Assembly: GCF_025466085.1 (NCBI RefSeq)
Contig: NZ_JANLOD010000006.1
Location: forward strand, 180,448 to 244,447
DNA from: Pseudomonas sp. 14P_8.1_Bac3
GTDB taxonomy: Bacteria > Pseudomonadota > Gammaproteobacteria > Pseudomonadales > Pseudomonadaceae
Reading direction: 5' to 3'
DNA: 64,000 bases
In this document: positions 49,829-63,984 of the stretch, piece by piece
How positions within the stretch are numbered: the stretch's first letter is position 1
How the letters are laid out: each line of letters begins with the position of its first letter
Notes under the pieces: generated by a model
The model's database searches: none
Seen by the model: only the letters and a program-made list of their open reading frames with translations
What the model was told of the DNA's origin: nothing
Position numbers and translations under genes: made by a program

Positions 49829-51223
49829 TTAAACCTGCGCCTGAGCCCCCTCAAACCACGCCAGCTTCTCGCGCAACTGCACCACTTCCCCGACGATCAC
49901 CAGCGTCGGCGCATGCACTTCATGCTCCGCCACCAACCGTGGAAGATCGGCCAGCGTGCCGGTAAACACCCGCTGATTGACCGTGGTGCCCTGCTGGATC
50001 AGCGCCGCCGGGGTGTCCGCCCCGCGACCATGCTTGATCAACTGCTCGCAGATGATCGGCAAGCCCACCAGCCCCATGTAGAACACCAGGGTTTGCGCCG
50101 GCGCGACCAGGTCGGCCCACGGCAGATCGGTGGAGCCGTCCTTCAAGTGTCCGGTAACAAAACGCACCGACTGCGCGTAGTCGCGGTGGGTCAGCGGAAT
50201 CCCGGCATACGCTGCACAACCGCTGGCCGCCGTAATGCCCGGCACGACCTGGAACGGAATGCCATGGGCCGCCAGCTCCTCGATCTCTTCACCGCCACGA
50301 CCGAAGATGAACGGATCACCGCCCTTCAACCGCACCACACGCTTGCCCTGCTTCGCCAGATCGACCAATTGCTGGTTGATCTGATCCTGCGGCACGGCGT
50401 GATCGGCGCGACGCTTGCCCACATAAACCCGCTCGGCATCGCGGCGGCACAACTCGAGAATCGCCGGCGCCACCAGTCGGTCATACAGCACCACGTCGGC
50501 TTGCTGCATCAGACGCAGGGCGCGGAAGGTCAGCAGGTCGGGATCACCCGGCCCGGCGCCCACCAGATACACCTCGCCTGTCGCCATCGGCGCTTCGCCA
50601 TCGATTTTCGCTTGCAACAAACGCTCGGCTTCGGCGCCCTGCCCGGCCAGTTGGCGGTCGGCAATCGGCCCCTGGAACACCTCTTCCCAGAACGCCCGGC
50701 GCTGCTGCACATCCGGAAACAAACCTTTGACCTGGCTGCGAAAACGCGCCGCCAGGCCGGCCAGTTGACCATAGGTGGACGGAATCCAGGTTTCCAGTTT
50801 GGCGCGGATCAACCGCGCCAGCACCGGCGCATCGCCACCGCTGGAGACCGCGATGATCAGCGGCGAACGGTCGACGATCGCCGGAAAAATCACGCTGCAC
50901 AGCGCAGGCGCATCCACCACGTTGACGGGCACGCAACGCCGATGGGCGTCGGCGGACACCTGCGCGTTCAGAGGTTCGTCGTCGGTGGCGGCAATGATCA
51001 GCCCGCAACCGTCCAGGTCCGCCTCAACGTAACCACGCAACAGGCACTCGCCGCCGCTGCCGTTCACCAGCTCGCGCAGCTGCGGTTCGATTTCAGGAGC
51101 AACCACCCGCAGCTGCGCACCGGCATCGGCCAGCAGGCGGGATTTGCGCAAGGCAATCTCCCCCCCACCGACGACCAACACACGACTGCCGCGCAGGTTG
51201 TGAAACAGCGGCAGATAGTTCAT
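49829..51223 (-). CDS. cysG: Siroheme synthase CysG (precorrin-2 dehydrogenase / uroporphyrinogen methyltransferase)
   Basis: 464 residues. N-terminal precorrin-2 dehydrogenase/ferrochelatase domain with [17 protein letters not shown], then the SUMT domain: [41 protein letters not shown]. All steps from uroporphyrinogen III to siroheme. The ATG directly follows the SerS stop TAA, so the genes are coupled. Confidence 0.96.
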   Translation of the reverse strand: MNYLPLFHNLRGSRVLVVGGGEIALRKSRLLADAGAQLRVVAPEIEPQLRELVNGSGGECLLRGYVEADLDGCGLIIAATDDEPLNAQVSADAHRRCVPVNVVDAPALCSVIFPAIVDRSPLIIAVSSGGDAPVLARLIRAKLETWIPSTYGQLAGLAARFRSQVKGLFPDVQQRRAFWEEVFQGPIADRQLAGQGAEAERLLQAKIDGEAPMATGEVYLVGAGPGDPDLLTFRALRLMQQADVVLYDRLVAPAILELCRRDAERVYVGKRRADHAVPQDQINQQLVDLAKQGKRVVRLKGGDPFIFGRGGEEIEELAAHGIPFQVVPGITAASGCAAYAGIPLTHRDYAQSVRFVTGHLKDGSTDLPWADLVAPAQTLVFYMGLVGLPIICEQLIKHGRGADTPAALIQQGTTVNQRVFTGTLADLPRLVAEHEVHAPTLVIVGEVVQLREKLAWFEGAQAQV

Positions 51224-52516
<1,293 letters not shown>

Positions 52517-52519
52517 TTA

Positions 52520-52894
52520 TCAAAGTTTGGTCAAGGACAGGCCAGCCCAGGTGGCGAGCAGCCCGCCGAATACGCTGATGGCAGCATAGCCCAGGGCCAG
52601 CGGCACTTGCCCGCTTTCCAGCAGGCGCACCGTATCCAGTGAAAAGGATGAAAAAGTCGTCAGCCCCCCGAGGAAGCCGACCATCAACCCGGCACGCACC
52701 TCGATCGGTACTTCCGGGCGTATCAAAAACAGACCGTATAGAACGCCGATCAGCAAACAGCCGACGATATTAACGGCCAGCGTCGCGGTATAGAAGTGCC
52801 GCGGCCAATTAGCGTTGACCCAGTTGCCGGTGGCAAAGCGCAACAGCGTGCCGGCGATCCCGCCGACGGAGACCGCAACGATCAATGGAAGCAC
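52520..52894 (-). CDS. crcB: Fluoride ion channel CrcB/Fluc
   Basis: 124 residues, four membrane segments. [32 protein letters not shown] are the family signatures. GTG start overlapping the rarA stop by one base, with GGAG 6 bases upstream. Exports fluoride. Confidence 0.94.
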   Translation of the reverse strand: MLPLIVAVSVGGIAGTLLRFATGNWVNANWPRHFYTATLAVNIVGCLLIGVLYGLFLIRPEVPIEVRAGLMVGFLGGLTTFSSFSLDTVRLLESGQVPLALGYAAISVFGGLLATWAGLSLTKL

Positions 52895-54216
52895 TATTTT
52901 CTCCGCTGCCGGGGGCTGAGACGGTCAAGTTGCGCGAGGTGATTGAGCTTCTCGCCGATCTTCAGCTCCAGGCCACGGGGCACCGGCTGGTAGAACGGCT
53001 GCGGCTCAAGCTCTTCGGGGAAGTAGTCTTCGCCGGCGGCGTAGGCGTCCGGCTCATCGTGGGCATATCGGTATTCGTCGCCGTAACCGAGCTGCTTCAT
53101 CAGCTTGGTCGGCGCGTTGCGCAGGTGCAGCGGCACTTCCAGCGAACCGTGTTCGGTGGCGCTGCGCATCGCAGCCTTGAAGCCCATGTACACCGCGTTG
53201 CTTTTCGGCGCGCAGGCCAGGTAGGTGATGGCCTGGGCCACCGCCAACTCGCCTTCCGGGCTGCCGAGGCGCTCCTGCACTTCCCACGCCGCGAGGCACA
53301 GGCTCAGTGCGCGCGGGTCGGCGTTGCCGATGTCTTCGCTGGCCATGCGCACCACGCGCCGGGCCAGGTACAGCGGATCGCAACCGCCGTCGATCATCCG
53401 CGCGAACCAGTACAACGCGCCGTCGGGGTTGGAGCCGCGCACCGATTTATGCAGCGCGGAAATCTGGTCGTAGAACGCTTCGCCACCCTTGTCGAAACGA
53501 CGACGGGTGTCGCCGAGCAGGCTTTGCAGCAGGTCGACGCCGATCTCGCTGTTGTCTTCGGCAAGGTCCGAGGCGTTTTCCAGCAGGTTGAGCAGACGCC
53601 GGCCGTCACCATCGGCGGCGGACAACAGCATCTGGAAACCTTCATCGCTGAGGGTCAGCTGCCGCTTACCCAAGCCACGCTCTTCGGTCAGGGCGCGGTG
53701 CACCAATTTGCGCAGGGCCGCTTCGTCGAGGCTTTTCAGCACGTAGACGCGGGCCCGGGAAAGCAAGGCGTTGTTGAGTTCGAACGAGGGGTTTTCGGTG
53801 GTCGCGCCGATGAAAATCAGCGTGCCGTCTTCCACATAGGGCAGGAACGCATCCTGCTGCGATTTGTTGAAACGGTGCACTTCATCGACGAACAGAATGG
53901 TGCGCTTGCCATACTGCCCGGCCTGTTGTTTGGCGATTTCCACCGCCTGGCGAATTTCCTTCACCCCGGCCAGCACCGCCGAAACCGTTTCGAAGTGCGC
54001 ATCCGAGACTTCCGCGAGCAACCGCGCCAGGGTGGTTTTGCCCACGCCCGGCGGGCCCCAGAAAATCATCGAATGCAAGGCACCCTGCTCCAGCGCCTCG
54101 CGCAAAGGCTTGCCGCGAGCGAGCAGATGTTCCTGACCGACATACTCGTCCAGATTGGTTGCACGCAAGCGGGCGGCCAAGGGTTGAGCGATCGGGGCGC
54201 TGCGAAACAGGTCCAT
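52894..54216 (-). CDS. rarA: Replication-associated recombination protein RarA (MgsA)
   Basis: 440 residues from ATG 54216. AAA+ with Walker [12 protein letters not shown], Walker [17 protein letters not shown], sensor 1 [10 protein letters not shown] and the C-terminal MgsA tetramerisation part. Acts at stalled replication forks. Separated from lolA by a BIME. Confidence 0.96.
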   Translation of the reverse strand: MDLFRSAPIAQPLAARLRATNLDEYVGQEHLLARGKPLREALEQGALHSMIFWGPPGVGKTTLARLLAEVSDAHFETVSAVLAGVKEIRQAVEIAKQQAGQYGKRTILFVDEVHRFNKSQQDAFLPYVEDGTLIFIGATTENPSFELNNALLSRARVYVLKSLDEAALRKLVHRALTEERGLGKRQLTLSDEGFQMLLSAADGDGRRLLNLLENASDLAEDNSEIGVDLLQSLLGDTRRRFDKGGEAFYDQISALHKSVRGSNPDGALYWFARMIDGGCDPLYLARRVVRMASEDIGNADPRALSLCLAAWEVQERLGSPEGELAVAQAITYLACAPKSNAVYMGFKAAMRSATEHGSLEVPLHLRNAPTKLMKQLGYGDEYRYAHDEPDAYAAGEDYFPEELEPQPFYQPVPRGLELKIGEKLNHLAQLDRLSPRQRRK

Positions 54217-54246
54217 CACTACGTCTGAAACCTCACTGTGAACACC

Positions 54247-54353
54247 CCCCTGTAGGAGCGAGCTTGCTCGCGATGAACGCCAACGATAACGCTGGCAGCC
54301 TGACACCCAGCGGTGTCATTGAGTTCATCGCGAGCAAGCTCGCTCCTACAGGG
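54247..54353. repeat. Inverted REP pair (BIME) with internal palindrome
   Basis: CCTGTAGGAGCGAGCTTGCT at 54249-54268 and TTCATCGCGAGCAAGCTCGC at 54324-54343 with its CTACAGG tail; the middle holds TGACACCCAGCGGTGTCA (54301-54318), a perfect 7-bp-arm palindrome. Confidence 0.9.
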
Positions 54354-54362
54354 TTTGGCGTT

Positions 54363-54986
54363 TTATTCCTGGATCACGTCCGCCCCTTTAGGGATGTCGA
54401 ACTTGAACTTGGACGCCGGGATCGGCTCGTTGGCCTTCACACCGGTAAACAGAATGTTGGTGCGCTGGCCGACACTGTCGATCAGTTGCATGTCGTTGAC
54501 CAGGCCATTGCGGAACGACAGGCGCAGGCTGTCGAACAGGGTGTCCTTGGTCTTCGGCTTCAAGGTGAAGTCGATCACGCCGCCGGCTTCCTTGGCACTG
54601 ATGGCGAAGCTCTGGCTGATCTTGGAGACGTCGCCGGACAGCAGCAATGCCGGGGTCTGGCTCAGGCGCAGGTCGAGGGTCTTGATGGTGGCCTGTTCCA
54701 GGTCCGGGTCCCACAGCGTGACTCTCTTGCCGTCGGAGACCACGACCTGCTCGGCCGGTGCGTCGGTGTGCCAGTAGAACAGGCCCGGACGCTGCAGGGA
54801 CATTTCACCGGCGGTTTCCTGCAACTGAGTACCGCTGCCATCGAGGGTCAGCTGGGAGAAACGCGCGGTCAGGGTCTGGGATTTTTCCAGGAGTTGGGTC
54901 AGACGCGCCACGTCCTTGTCATCGGCGTGGGCCGAGAGCGTGGTCAAAGCCAGTACCGGCAGCAACAGCATGCGGATAAGACGCAT
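54363..54986 (-). CDS. lolA: Outer-membrane lipoprotein carrier LolA
   Basis: 207 residues from ATG 54986 with AGAGGACT upstream; signal peptide ends LSAHA (1-19). [33 protein letters not shown] is the diagnostic open-barrel start. Shuttles lipoproteins from LolCDE to LolB. 62 bases after ftsK. Confidence 0.95.
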   Translation of the reverse strand: MRLIRMLLLPVLALTTLSAHADDKDVARLTQLLEKSQTLTARFSQLTLDGSGTQLQETAGEMSLQRPGLFYWHTDAPAEQVVVSDGKRVTLWDPDLEQATIKTLDLRLSQTPALLLSGDVSKISQSFAISAKEAGGVIDFTLKPKTKDTLFDSLRLSFRNGLVNDMQLIDSVGQRTNILFTGVKANEPIPASKFKFDIPKGADVIQE

Positions 54987-55048
54987 GGGAGTCCTCTTAA
55001 CATTCATGGGAATTCGGGTGACGCGCCAGGCGCCACCCTTCAAACAAA

Positions 55049-57460
55049 TCAGTCGCGTACCGGGCCAGGCGCCAGGACTTCACGCGAACCATTGGTATTC
55101 ATGGACGTCACGACCCCGGCCATTTCCATGGCCTCGATCATGCGCGCGGCGCGGTTGTAGCCGATTTTCAGCTTGCGCTGGACCGCGGAGATGGACGCGC
55201 GACGGCTTTCCAGTACGAACTGCACCGCTTCGTCGTAGAGCGCATCAGCTTCGGGATCGTCGCCGTCGCCACCGCCACTGCTGCCTTCAAAGCCACTGCC
55301 CGCCTCTTCGACACCGTTGAGGATGTCGTCGTTATACTCCGGCGCGCCGCGAAGTTTCCACGCCTCGACGACCCGGTGCACCTCGTCGTCGGAGACGAAC
55401 GCGCCATGGACGCGGATCGGCAGGCTGGTGCCCGGCGGCATGTAGAGCATGTCACCGTGGCCCAGCAGTTGCTCGGCGCCGCCCTGGTCGATGATGGTCC
55501 GCGAGTCGATCTTGCTCGATACCTGGAACGCCATGCGCGTCGGGATGTTCGCCTTGATCAGGCCGGTGATCACGTCCACCGACGGACGCTGGGTCGCAAG
55601 GATCAAGTGAATACCCGCAGCACGGGCCTTCTGGGCGATACGGGCGATCAGCTCCTCCACCTTCTTGCCGACGATCATCATCATGTCGGCAAATTCGTCG
55701 ACGACCACGACAATGGTCGGCAGCTTGGTCAGCAGCGGCGCTTCGTCGTGAATGCTTTCGCGTTTGTACAGCGGATCGCTCAGCGGTGTGCCGGCGTCCT
55801 GGGCTTCCTTGACCTTGGCGTTGAAGCCGGACAGGTTGCGCACGCCCATCTTCGCCATCAGCTTGTAGCGACGCTCCATCTCCGCCACGCTCCAGCGCAG
55901 GGCGTTGGCCGCGTCCTTCATGTCGGTGACGACCGGGCACAGCAGGTGCGGGATGCCTTCGTAGATCGACAGTTCAAGCATCTTCGGGTCGATCATGATC
56001 AGCTTGGCGTCTTCCGGGCCGGACTTGAACAGGATCGACAGGATCATCGCGTTCACACCGACCGACTTACCGGAACCGGTCGTACCGGCCACCAGCAGGT
56101 GCGGCATTTTCGCCAGATCGGTGATGACCGGCTTGCCGCCGATGTCATGGCCCAGGGCCAAGGTGACGGGGGATTTGAAGTTGTCGTATTCCGGGGTCGA
56201 CAGCACCTCGGAGAAGCGCACGATCTGCCGGTCTTCGTTAGGAATCTCGATACCGACGGTGGTCTTGCCCGGAATCACTTCCACCACCCGCACGCTGGTC
56301 ACGGCCAGCGAACGCGCGAGGTCTTTCGCCAGGTTGGCGATGCGGCTGACTTTTACACCGGCGGCGGGCTGGATTTCGTAACGGGTAATCACCGGGCCTG
56401 GGTGGATCGAATCCACCGAGACTTCAACGCCGAATTCCTTGAGCTTGATTTCCAGCAAGTGGCCGACCGCAGCCAAAGATTCGGGCGAGTAATTGAGTTG
56501 TTTCTTTTCCGCGGGGTCGAGAATCGAGATCGGCGGCAAGGTGCCTTCGACGGCGCTGTCGACGAACAGCGGCGCCTGCTTCTCTTTTTCCACGCGTTTG
56601 CTCGGCGCGGCGGGTTTCGGCGGCGCGGGGGCAATCACTGGCGGCACCTGCTTCTCGCGCTCCGACATGTGCTTGCTCAGGGCCTGCTCGCGCTCGATCA
56701 GGCGTTCCTTGACCTTGGCCTGCTCGCGCTTGTCGGTGACCGTCGGCGCGACCACGTCATGCACGCGATCGTCGACTTCACGCAATTGCGCAACCAGCTG
56801 CTTGCGCTCGACCCGGGCGGCCCACCAGCGATTGGCCGCGCCCTGGAACAGTTCGAACAGGTCGAGGGTGATCTTGCCGGTGACGTCCATCACCTTGAAC
56901 CACGATAGGTCGGTGAACACCGTCAGGCCGAACAGGAACAGGGCAATGAACAACAGCGTGCTGCCCTGGATATTGAGTGCGTTCTTTGCCAGGTCGCCCA
57001 GGCTTTCGCCCAACGCGCCGCCCGCGCCGGCCGGCAAACCGGTCGCAGCATGAAAATGGATATGCGCAAGTGCCGCGCCGGACAGTACCAGGAACACCAG
57101 GCCGATCAGGCGCCAGGAAAACAGCCAGCCGCTCCACTGCCACGGCTCGTGGCGTTGGCGGAAGATCTGGTAGGCCTTGATTGCCAGCAACAGCGGAAAG
57201 ATATACGCGAAGTAACCCAAGACCATGAACAGGATGTCGGCGCTGTACGAGCCGGCCGGACCGCCGAAGTTCTGCACATCGTCGATCTTGCTGTTGTGGC
57301 TCCAGCCCGGATCGTCCTTGCCATAGGTCAGCAAGGCCATCATCAGGAACAGGCACAAGGCGCCAATGGCGATCAATGCACCTTCCTTGAGTCGGTAGTG
57401 CAGATGCTGGCGCCAGAGTGGAACGACGGCTGGTTTAGGTGCTGCGGTGGATTTCTTCAA
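55049..57460 (-). CDS. ftsK: DNA translocase FtsK
   Basis: 803 residues: four N-terminal membrane helices (to about 185), a linker, then the motor domain with Walker [16 protein letters not shown] and [14 protein letters not shown], and a C-terminal gamma winged helix ([24 protein letters not shown]) that reads KOPS. The only start matching the family is TTG 57460 (MKKSTAA), with AGGAAAAG 7 bases upstream. Confidence 0.96.
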   Translation of the reverse strand: MKKSTAAPKPAVVPLWRQHLHYRLKEGALIAIGALCLFLMMALLTYGKDDPGWSHNSKIDDVQNFGGPAGSYSADILFMVLGYFAYIFPLLLAIKAYQIFRQRHEPWQWSGWLFSWRLIGLVFLVLSGAALAHIHFHAATGLPAGAGGALGESLGDLAKNALNIQGSTLLFIALFLFGLTVFTDLSWFKVMDVTGKITLDLFELFQGAANRWWAARVERKQLVAQLREVDDRVHDVVAPTVTDKREQAKVKERLIEREQALSKHMSEREKQVPPVIAPAPPKPAAPSKRVEKEKQAPLFVDSAVEGTLPPISILDPAEKKQLNYSPESLAAVGHLLEIKLKEFGVEVSVDSIHPGPVITRYEIQPAAGVKVSRIANLAKDLARSLAVTSVRVVEVIPGKTTVGIEIPNEDRQIVRFSEVLSTPEYDNFKSPVTLALGHDIGGKPVITDLAKMPHLLVAGTTGSGKSVGVNAMILSILFKSGPEDAKLIMIDPKMLELSIYEGIPHLLCPVVTDMKDAANALRWSVAEMERRYKLMAKMGVRNLSGFNAKVKEAQDAGTPLSDPLYKRESIHDEAPLLTKLPTIVVVVDEFADMMMIVGKKVEELIARIAQKARAAGIHLILATQRPSVDVITGLIKANIPTRMAFQVSSKIDSRTIIDQGGAEQLLGHGDMLYMPPGTSLPIRVHGAFVSDDEVHRVVEAWKLRGAPEYNDDILNGVEEAGSGFEGSSGGGDGDDPEADALYDEAVQFVLESRRASISAVQRKLKIGYNRAARMIEAMEMAGVVTSMNTNGSREVLAPGPVRD

Positions 57461-58727
<1,267 letters not shown>

Positions 58728-58791
58728 CGGCAAACTTCACGGTGGGCCCACCCGCCCGCCACTGCCCTCCCCTTCTGTAAGCCCGGATGCC

Positions 58792-59472
58792 ATGCTGACT
58801 TGGTTACAACGCAACACCCTGACCTTCCCGCCGCTGGAAAAAGCCATGCGCGATCCGAACGGACTGCTGGCTGCGGGCGGCGATCTGTCCGCCGATCGTC
58901 TGATTCAGGCTTATCGCCACGGCTGCTTCCCGTGGTTCTCGGAAGGCCAGCCGATTCTCTGGTGGTCGCCGGATCCGCGCACCGTGTTGTTTCCCGACGA
59001 ACTGCACGTTTCGCGCAGCCTGAACAAATTGCTGCGCCAGCAGCGATATCAGGTGACCTTCGATCAGGATTTTGCCGCAGTGATTCGCGCGTGCGCCGCG
59101 CCCAGGGATTACGCCGACGGCACCTGGATTACCGAAGCGATGCAGGACGCCTACCTCGAACTGCACAGGCGCGGCTACGCCCATTCGGTGGAAGTCTGGG
59201 ACGACGGCCTGCTGGTCGGCGGCCTGTATGGTTTGGCGATGGGGCAGCTGTTTTTCGGCGAGTCCATGTTCAGTCGCGCCGACAACGCCTCAAAATTTGG
59301 CTTTGCCACCCTGGTCCAACATCTGAAAGACTCGGGTTTCGTGCTGATCGATTGCCAGATGCCCACCGACCACTTGCACAGTCTGGGCGCTCGGGCCATT
59401 CCTCGTCGCGAGTTTGCCCGTTACCTCGCGCAGCATCTGGATCAACCCAGCGGTGCCACCTGGGTTTGCTGA
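58792..59472 (+). CDS. aat: Leucyl/phenylalanyl-tRNA-protein transferase
   Basis: 226 residues from ATG 58792. [26 protein letters not shown] and [20 protein letters not shown] are diagnostic; GNAT fold. Adds Leu or Phe to basic N-termini, making substrates for ClpS/ClpAP, which is encoded 1.5-4 kb downstream. Confidence 0.96.
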   Translation: MLTWLQRNTLTFPPLEKAMRDPNGLLAAGGDLSADRLIQAYRHGCFPWFSEGQPILWWSPDPRTVLFPDELHVSRSLNKLLRQQRYQVTFDQDFAAVIRACAAPRDYADGTWITEAMQDAYLELHRRGYAHSVEVWDDGLLVGGLYGLAMGQLFFGESMFSRADNASKFGFATLVQHLKDSGFVLIDCQMPTDHLHSLGARAIPRREFARYLAQHLDQPSGATWVC

Positions 59473-59528
59473 GCGACTTTTGCGCGCGTGGCTTACACTT
59501 AATTCAAAGCTTATCCCGAGGGTTGATC

Positions 59529-60236
59529 ATGACCGAGTTGGCGCGTTTGAAGTTTTATGCCACTCAGCCCCACTCTTGCAGTTATCTGCCCGAGGAGCAG
59601 GCCACGACCCTGTTTCTCGACCCTAGTCAGCCCATGGATGTGCACGTCTATGCAGACCTGTCTGAAATGGGTTTCCGTCGCAGCGGCGATCATCTGTACC
59701 GCCCTCATTGCCAGAACTGCAATGCGTGCGTGCCGGCGCGCATCCCGGTGGCGCAATTCACCCCCAACCGTCAGCAGAAACGCATCTTCAAGCGCAACGC
59801 CGACCTGCAGGTACGCCCGGCCAAGCCCAAATTCAGCGAAGAATACTTCGAGCTGTATCAGCGCTACATCGAACAGCGGCATGCCGACGGCGACATGTAC
59901 CCACCGAGTCGTGACCAGTTCTCGACGTTCCTGGTGCGCGATCTGCCGTTTTCCCGTTTCTACGAATTTCGCCTCGACGGCCAACTGCTGGCTGTCGCCG
60001 TCACCGACTTGCTGCCCAACGGTCTGTCGGCGGTCTACACCTTCTACGAACCCTCTGCAGAGCGTCGCAGCCTGGGACGCTACGCGATCCTCTGGCAGAT
60101 CGCCGAGGCCCAGCGGCTGCGGCTGGAGGCGGTCTACCTGGGCTACTGGATCAAAAACTGCAAAAAGATGAGCTACAAGACCCAATATCGCCCCATCGAA
60201 CTGCTGATTAATCAGCGCTGGGTCATCCTGAACTAG
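59529..60236 (+). CDS. bpt: Arginyl/leucyl-tRNA-protein transferase (Bpt/Ate)
   Basis: 235 residues from ATG 59529. [19 protein letters not shown], the cysteine motif [15 protein letters not shown] and [18 protein letters not shown] are the ATE/Bpt signature. Adds Leu to Asp/Glu N-termini. Works with Aat and ClpS. Confidence 0.95.
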
Positions 60237-60336
60237 AACCCCTTGGCTTAAACCCCATTTTTCGGGCACAATGCACGCCGCTTTTGCCTGGCGCAGTTGC
60301 ACCGGGCCATTCATTGGACACCGAGGGCTTTACTGC

Positions 60337-60555
60337 ATGTCGAAAGAAGACAGCTTCGAAATGGAAGGCACTGTCGTCGACACCCTGCCCAACACCATGT
60401 TTCGCGTGGAGTTGGAAAATGGGCACGTCGTAACCGCGCATATCTCCGGCAAGATGCGCAAGAACTACATTCGTATTCTTACCGGCGACAAAGTGCGCGT
60501 CGAGCTGACGCCCTATGACTTGAGCAAAGGGCGCATCACTTACCGCGCTCGCTAA
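60337..60555 (+). CDS. infA: Translation initiation factor IF-1
   Basis: 72 residues; GAGGG 9 bases before ATG. S1-like OB fold: [58 protein letters not shown]. Complete and typical. Strong terminator follows. Confidence 0.98.
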
Positions 60556-60570
60556 TCAAGTCAATACAAG

Positions 60571-60598
60571 ACGCCCGGCTTTATGCCGGGCGTTTTTG
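60571..60598 (+). terminator. Terminator of infA
   Basis: ACGCCCGGC (60571-60579), TTTAT loop, GCCGGGCGT (60585-60593) followed by TTTT. Confidence 0.95.
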
Positions 60599-60635
60599 TT
60601 TGTCTGCGATTTGATCGGCCAACACCGACCCACTG

Positions 60636-60724
60636 GGGAGTGGGCCTGCTCGCGCATGCGGTGGGCCGGCTTGCATCCGAGATGCGTGTGCCGCTGTCTT
60701 CGCGAGCAAGCCCGCTCCCACGGT
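60636..60724. repeat. Inverted REP pair, GTGGGAGCGGGC variant
   Basis: GGAGTGGGCCTGCTCGCG near 60637 and TTCGCGAGCAAGCCCGCTCC at 60699-60718 are a degenerate REP pair between infA and clpA terminators. Confidence 0.78.
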
Positions 60725-60747
60725 GATCGGTTTACTTCTGGCAGACA

Positions 60748-60774
60748 GCAAAAAGGCGCCTCTCGGCGCCTTTT
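60748..60774 (-). terminator. Terminator of clpA
   Basis: AAAAGGCGCC (60751-60760), TCTC loop, GGCGCCTTTT (60765-60774). On the minus strand the stem ends in a T-run; it lies 18 bases past the clpA stop. Confidence 0.92.
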
Positions 60775-60792
60775 GCTTTGTCGCGGTTAACG

Positions 60793-63063
60793 TCAGGCCA
60801 TTTCTGCCGTGGTTTCGAACTCGAAGGTCAGCTCGCCATCCTTCAGATCGATGTGCACCACACCACCATGGTCGGCCAGTTCGCCAAAGAGAATCTCTTC
60901 CGCCAGCGGACGCTTGATCTTGTCCTGGATCAAACGCGCCATCGGCCGGGCACCCATTGCCGAATCGTAGCCACCCGCCGCCAGCCAGCTGCGCGCCGCG
61001 TCGGTCACTTCCAGCTGTACGCGCTTGTCTTCCAGCTGCGCCTGAAGCTCGGTAAGGAACTTGTCCACCACGCTTTTGATGACCTCATGACTGAGGCGAC
61101 CAAACTGGATAATGGTGTCCAGACGGTTGCGGAACTCCGGCGTGAAGCTCTTCTTGATCACTTCCATCGCATCGGACGAATGGTCCTGATGGGTGAAACC
61201 GATCGAAGCACGCGCTGCCGTTTCGGCACCGGCGTTGGTCGTCATGATGACGATCACGTTACGGAAGTCCGCCTTGCGCCCGTTGTTATCGGTCAACGTA
61301 CCGTGGTCCATGACCTGCAGCAGCAGGTTGAAGACTTCCGGATGCGCCTTCTCGATTTCATCGAGCAACAGCACGCAGTGAGGCTGCTTGGTGATGGCTT
61401 CGGTCAGCAGGCCGCCCTGATCGAACCCGACATAGCCCGGAGGCGCACCGATCAGACGCGATACGGTGTGGCGCTCCATGTACTCGGACATGTCGAAGCG
61501 AACCAGCTCGATACCCAGCGCCTTGGCCAGCTGACGAGCCGCTTCGGTCTTACCGACACCGGTCGGCCCTGCGAACAGGAACGAACCGACTGGCTTGTCA
61601 GGCGACTTCAGGCCGGCACGGGACAGTTTGATCGCGGTCGACAGCGAGTCGATCGCGGCATCCTGGCCAAATACCGTCAGCTTCAGGTCACGCTCAAGGT
61701 TACGCAGCAACTCTTTGTCGGAGCTGGTGACGTGCTTTGGCGGAATCCGCGCAATTTTCGCAACGATGTCCTCGACTTGAGGTACTTCGATGCGTTTCAC
61801 GCGCTTCTCGATCGGCTGCAGACGCTGGTAGGCGCCCGCCTCGTCGATGACGTCGATCGCCTTGTCCGGCATGTGCCGGTCATTGATGTAACGCGAGGCC
61901 AGTTCGGCAGCGGCGCGCAGGGCTTCATCACTGTATTCGATATTGTGATGGAGCTCGAAACGCCCTTTCAGGCCGCGCAGGATACCGATGGTGTCCTCGA
62001 CCGAAGGCTCCGACACATCGACCTTCTGGAAGCGGCGTGCCAAGGCACGGTCCTTCTCGAAGATCCCGCGGAACTCCTGGAACGTGGTCGAACCGATGCA
62101 ACGGATATCACCGGACGACAGCAGTGGCTTGAGCAGGTTCGAGGCATCCATGACGCCACCGGACGCGGCACCCGCACCGATGATGGTGTGGATCTCGTCG
62201 ATGAACAGGATCGCCTGCGGGCGTTTTTTCAGTTCATTGAGCAACGCCTTGAAGCGCTTCTCGAAATCGCCGCGGTATTTGGTCCCGGCCAGCAAGGCGC
62301 CCAGATCAAGGGAATACACCACGCTGTTGGCCAGCAGGTCCGGCACCTGGTTGTCGACAATACGCTTGGCCAGACCTTCGGCAATCGCGGTCTTGCCCAC
62401 GCCTGCCTCGCCCACCAGCAGCGGATTGTTTTTGCGGCGGCGCGCGAGGATCTGCGCGACACGCTCGACTTCGAGCTCACGGCCGACCAACGGATCGATA
62501 CGACCCTGGCGCGCGAGTTCGTTGAGGTTGCTGGCATAAGCATCCAGAGGATTGCCTGAAGAAGAAGACTCACCGCCCTCGTCGTCCTGCATATCTTGCT
62601 CACCTTCAGAGTGATCGCCATGCCCTGGCACTTTGGAAATGCCATGCGCGATGTAATTGACGACATCGATGCGTGCAACGCTCTGCTGTTTCAGCAGGAA
62701 CACTGCCTGACTTTCTTGCTCACTGAAGATCGCAACCAGCACGTTGGCGCCAGTCACTTCGCGTTTGCCCGAGCTCTGTACGTGGAAAACAGCACGCTGC
62801 AGGACACGCTGGAAGCCCAGAGTGGGTTGGGTCTCGCGATCCTCGTCATGAACGGGGATCAACGGCGTGGTGGAGTCGATGAACTCCTGCAGGTCATGCT
62901 TGAGTTTGTCGAGGTTTGCGCCGCAGGCACGCAAAACGGTGGCGGCAGCCTCATTGTCCAATAGGGCCAGCAGGAGATGTTCGACGGTCATGAACTCATG
63001 ACGTTTCGAACGGGCCTCCTTGAAGGCAAGATTGAGGGTGACTTCGAGCTCGCGGTTTAACAT
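60793..63063 (-). CDS. clpA: ATP-dependent Clp protease ATPase subunit ClpA
   Basis: 756 residues with an N-domain (HEFMTVEHLLLALLDN), D1 (Walker A GEAGVGKTAIAEG) and D2 (GPTGVGKTEAARQLA, then LLLDEIEKAHPEVFNLLLQVMD). Unfolds substrates for ClpP. 30 bases after clpS. Confidence 0.97.
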   Translation of the reverse strand: MLNRELEVTLNLAFKEARSKRHEFMTVEHLLLALLDNEAAATVLRACGANLDKLKHDLQEFIDSTTPLIPVHDEDRETQPTLGFQRVLQRAVFHVQSSGKREVTGANVLVAIFSEQESQAVFLLKQQSVARIDVVNYIAHGISKVPGHGDHSEGEQDMQDDEGGESSSSGNPLDAYASNLNELARQGRIDPLVGRELEVERVAQILARRRKNNPLLVGEAGVGKTAIAEGLAKRIVDNQVPDLLANSVVYSLDLGALLAGTKYRGDFEKRFKALLNELKKRPQAILFIDEIHTIIGAGAASGGVMDASNLLKPLLSSGDIRCIGSTTFQEFRGIFEKDRALARRFQKVDVSEPSVEDTIGILRGLKGRFELHHNIEYSDEALRAAAELASRYINDRHMPDKAIDVIDEAGAYQRLQPIEKRVKRIEVPQVEDIVAKIARIPPKHVTSSDKELLRNLERDLKLTVFGQDAAIDSLSTAIKLSRAGLKSPDKPVGSFLFAGPTGVGKTEAARQLAKALGIELVRFDMSEYMERHTVSRLIGAPPGYVGFDQGGLLTEAITKQPHCVLLLDEIEKAHPEVFNLLLQVMDHGTLTDNNGRKADFRNVIVIMTTNAGAETAARASIGFTHQDHSSDAMEVIKKSFTPEFRNRLDTIIQFGRLSHEVIKSVVDKFLTELQAQLEDKRVQLEVTDAARSWLAAGGYDSAMGARPMARLIQDKIKRPLAEEILFGELADHGGVVHIDLKDGELTFEFETTAEMA

Positions 63064-63093
63064 AGCTTCACCTCATACCCAAGTGGTCGGCGA

Positions 63094-63477
63094 TTAACCG
63101 TCCTTCTCGATTTCACAGAGTAGCGGATGCTGGCTTTCCCTGGCGTACTGGTTGACCTGCATGGCCTTGGTCTCGGCAATGTCGCGGGTAAACACTCCAC
63201 ATACTGCCCGTCCTTCTGTGTGAACGGCCAGCATGACCTTGGTCGCCAGCTCGCGATTCAGGTTAAAAAACACCTCGAGCACTTCGACGACGAAATCCAT
63301 CGGTGTGTAGTCATCATTGAACAAAACCACCTTGTACATCGGCGGCGCCTGTAGAGCAGGCTTCGCCTCCTGAACAGCAATGCCTGCGGAATCGTCGTCG
63401 TGTTCCTCCGGATGATCTTTTTGGAGAGTCGGGCGATCCTGATTGAATGTTAGTCGAATCTGGCTGATTGCATGCAT
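63094..63477 (-). CDS. clpS: ClpS adaptor
   Basis: 127 residues. [27 protein letters not shown] and [21 protein letters not shown] are the N-degron recognition fold, with the conserved D35-type NDD motif. Delivers Leu/Phe/Trp/Tyr N-end substrates to ClpAP; the Aat and Bpt transferases are nearby. A flexible ~45-residue N-terminus precedes the core. Confidence 0.97.
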   Translation of the reverse strand: MHAISQIRLTFNQDRPTLQKDHPEEHDDDSAGIAVQEAKPALQAPPMYKVVLFNDDYTPMDFVVEVLEVFFNLNRELATKVMLAVHTEGRAVCGVFTRDIAETKAMQVNQYARESQHPLLCEIEKDG

Positions 63478-63557
63478 GGAAAGAAAGGTTCGTCAGTTGT
63501 GCGAATACAGTAGTGGGGACGGCTTGCAACGATTTCAACTCCGTCTGCCGGGTCACC

Positions 63558-63585
63558 TTGACTATCGGCAAAACGGTGTTACAAC
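63558..63585 (+). promoter_or_regulatory. Candidate cspD promoter
   Basis: TTGACT (63558-63563) and TACAAC (63580-63585) are 16 bp apart, in the 225-bp gap between divergent clpS and cspD. It gives a leader of over 100 bases. Confidence 0.4.
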
Positions 63586-63702
63586 CAATAGAGCCCACAG
63601 TGGGTAAAAAAGGTCCGCGGAGTCAATCTTATTTACAGGATTCGACTGCGGATGTACTGGATGATACTCCAGTGATGGAGTCTGTTGCAGAGGGATATGA
63701 GC

Positions 63703-63984
63703 ATGGCAGTCGGCAAGGTGAAGTGGTTCAACAATGCGAAGGGCTTCGGTTTCATTAACACCGACGCCCCGGAAGGTCGAGACGAAAAAGGTCTTCCCAT
63801 CGATTTATTCACCCACTACTCGGCCATCGAGATGGACGGGTACAAAACCCTCAAAGCCGGGCAACTCGTCAGTTTCGAGATCGTTCAGGGCCCCAAGGGG
63901 CTGCATGCAGTCAAGATCAAGGCTGCGCCGACCGAGCACGAACAGCCTGTCGCTGTCATCCCGCAGGAAACCGTTTCGCACTGA
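63703..63984 (+). CDS. cspD: Cold-shock-domain protein CspD
   Basis: 93 residues from ATG 63703 (AGAGGG 8 bases upstream; an ATG at 63697 is too near the site). RNP-1 NAKGFGFI and RNP-2 DLFTHYSAI, then a C-terminal extension. CspD binds single-stranded DNA and inhibits replication in stationary phase. Its place beside clpS-clpA is a standard enterobacterial and pseudomonad arrangement. Confidence 0.95.
   Translation: MAVGKVKWFNNAKGFGFINTDAPEGRDEKGLPIDLFTHYSAIEMDGYKTLKAGQLVSFEIVQGPKGLHAVKIKAAPTEHEQPVAVIPQETVSH

Noticed and set aside
55376..56908. 510-codon + strand frame opposite ftsK
   Set aside because: Antisense shadow of FtsK.
60778..62559. 593-codon + strand frame opposite clpA
   Set aside because: Antisense shadow of ClpA.
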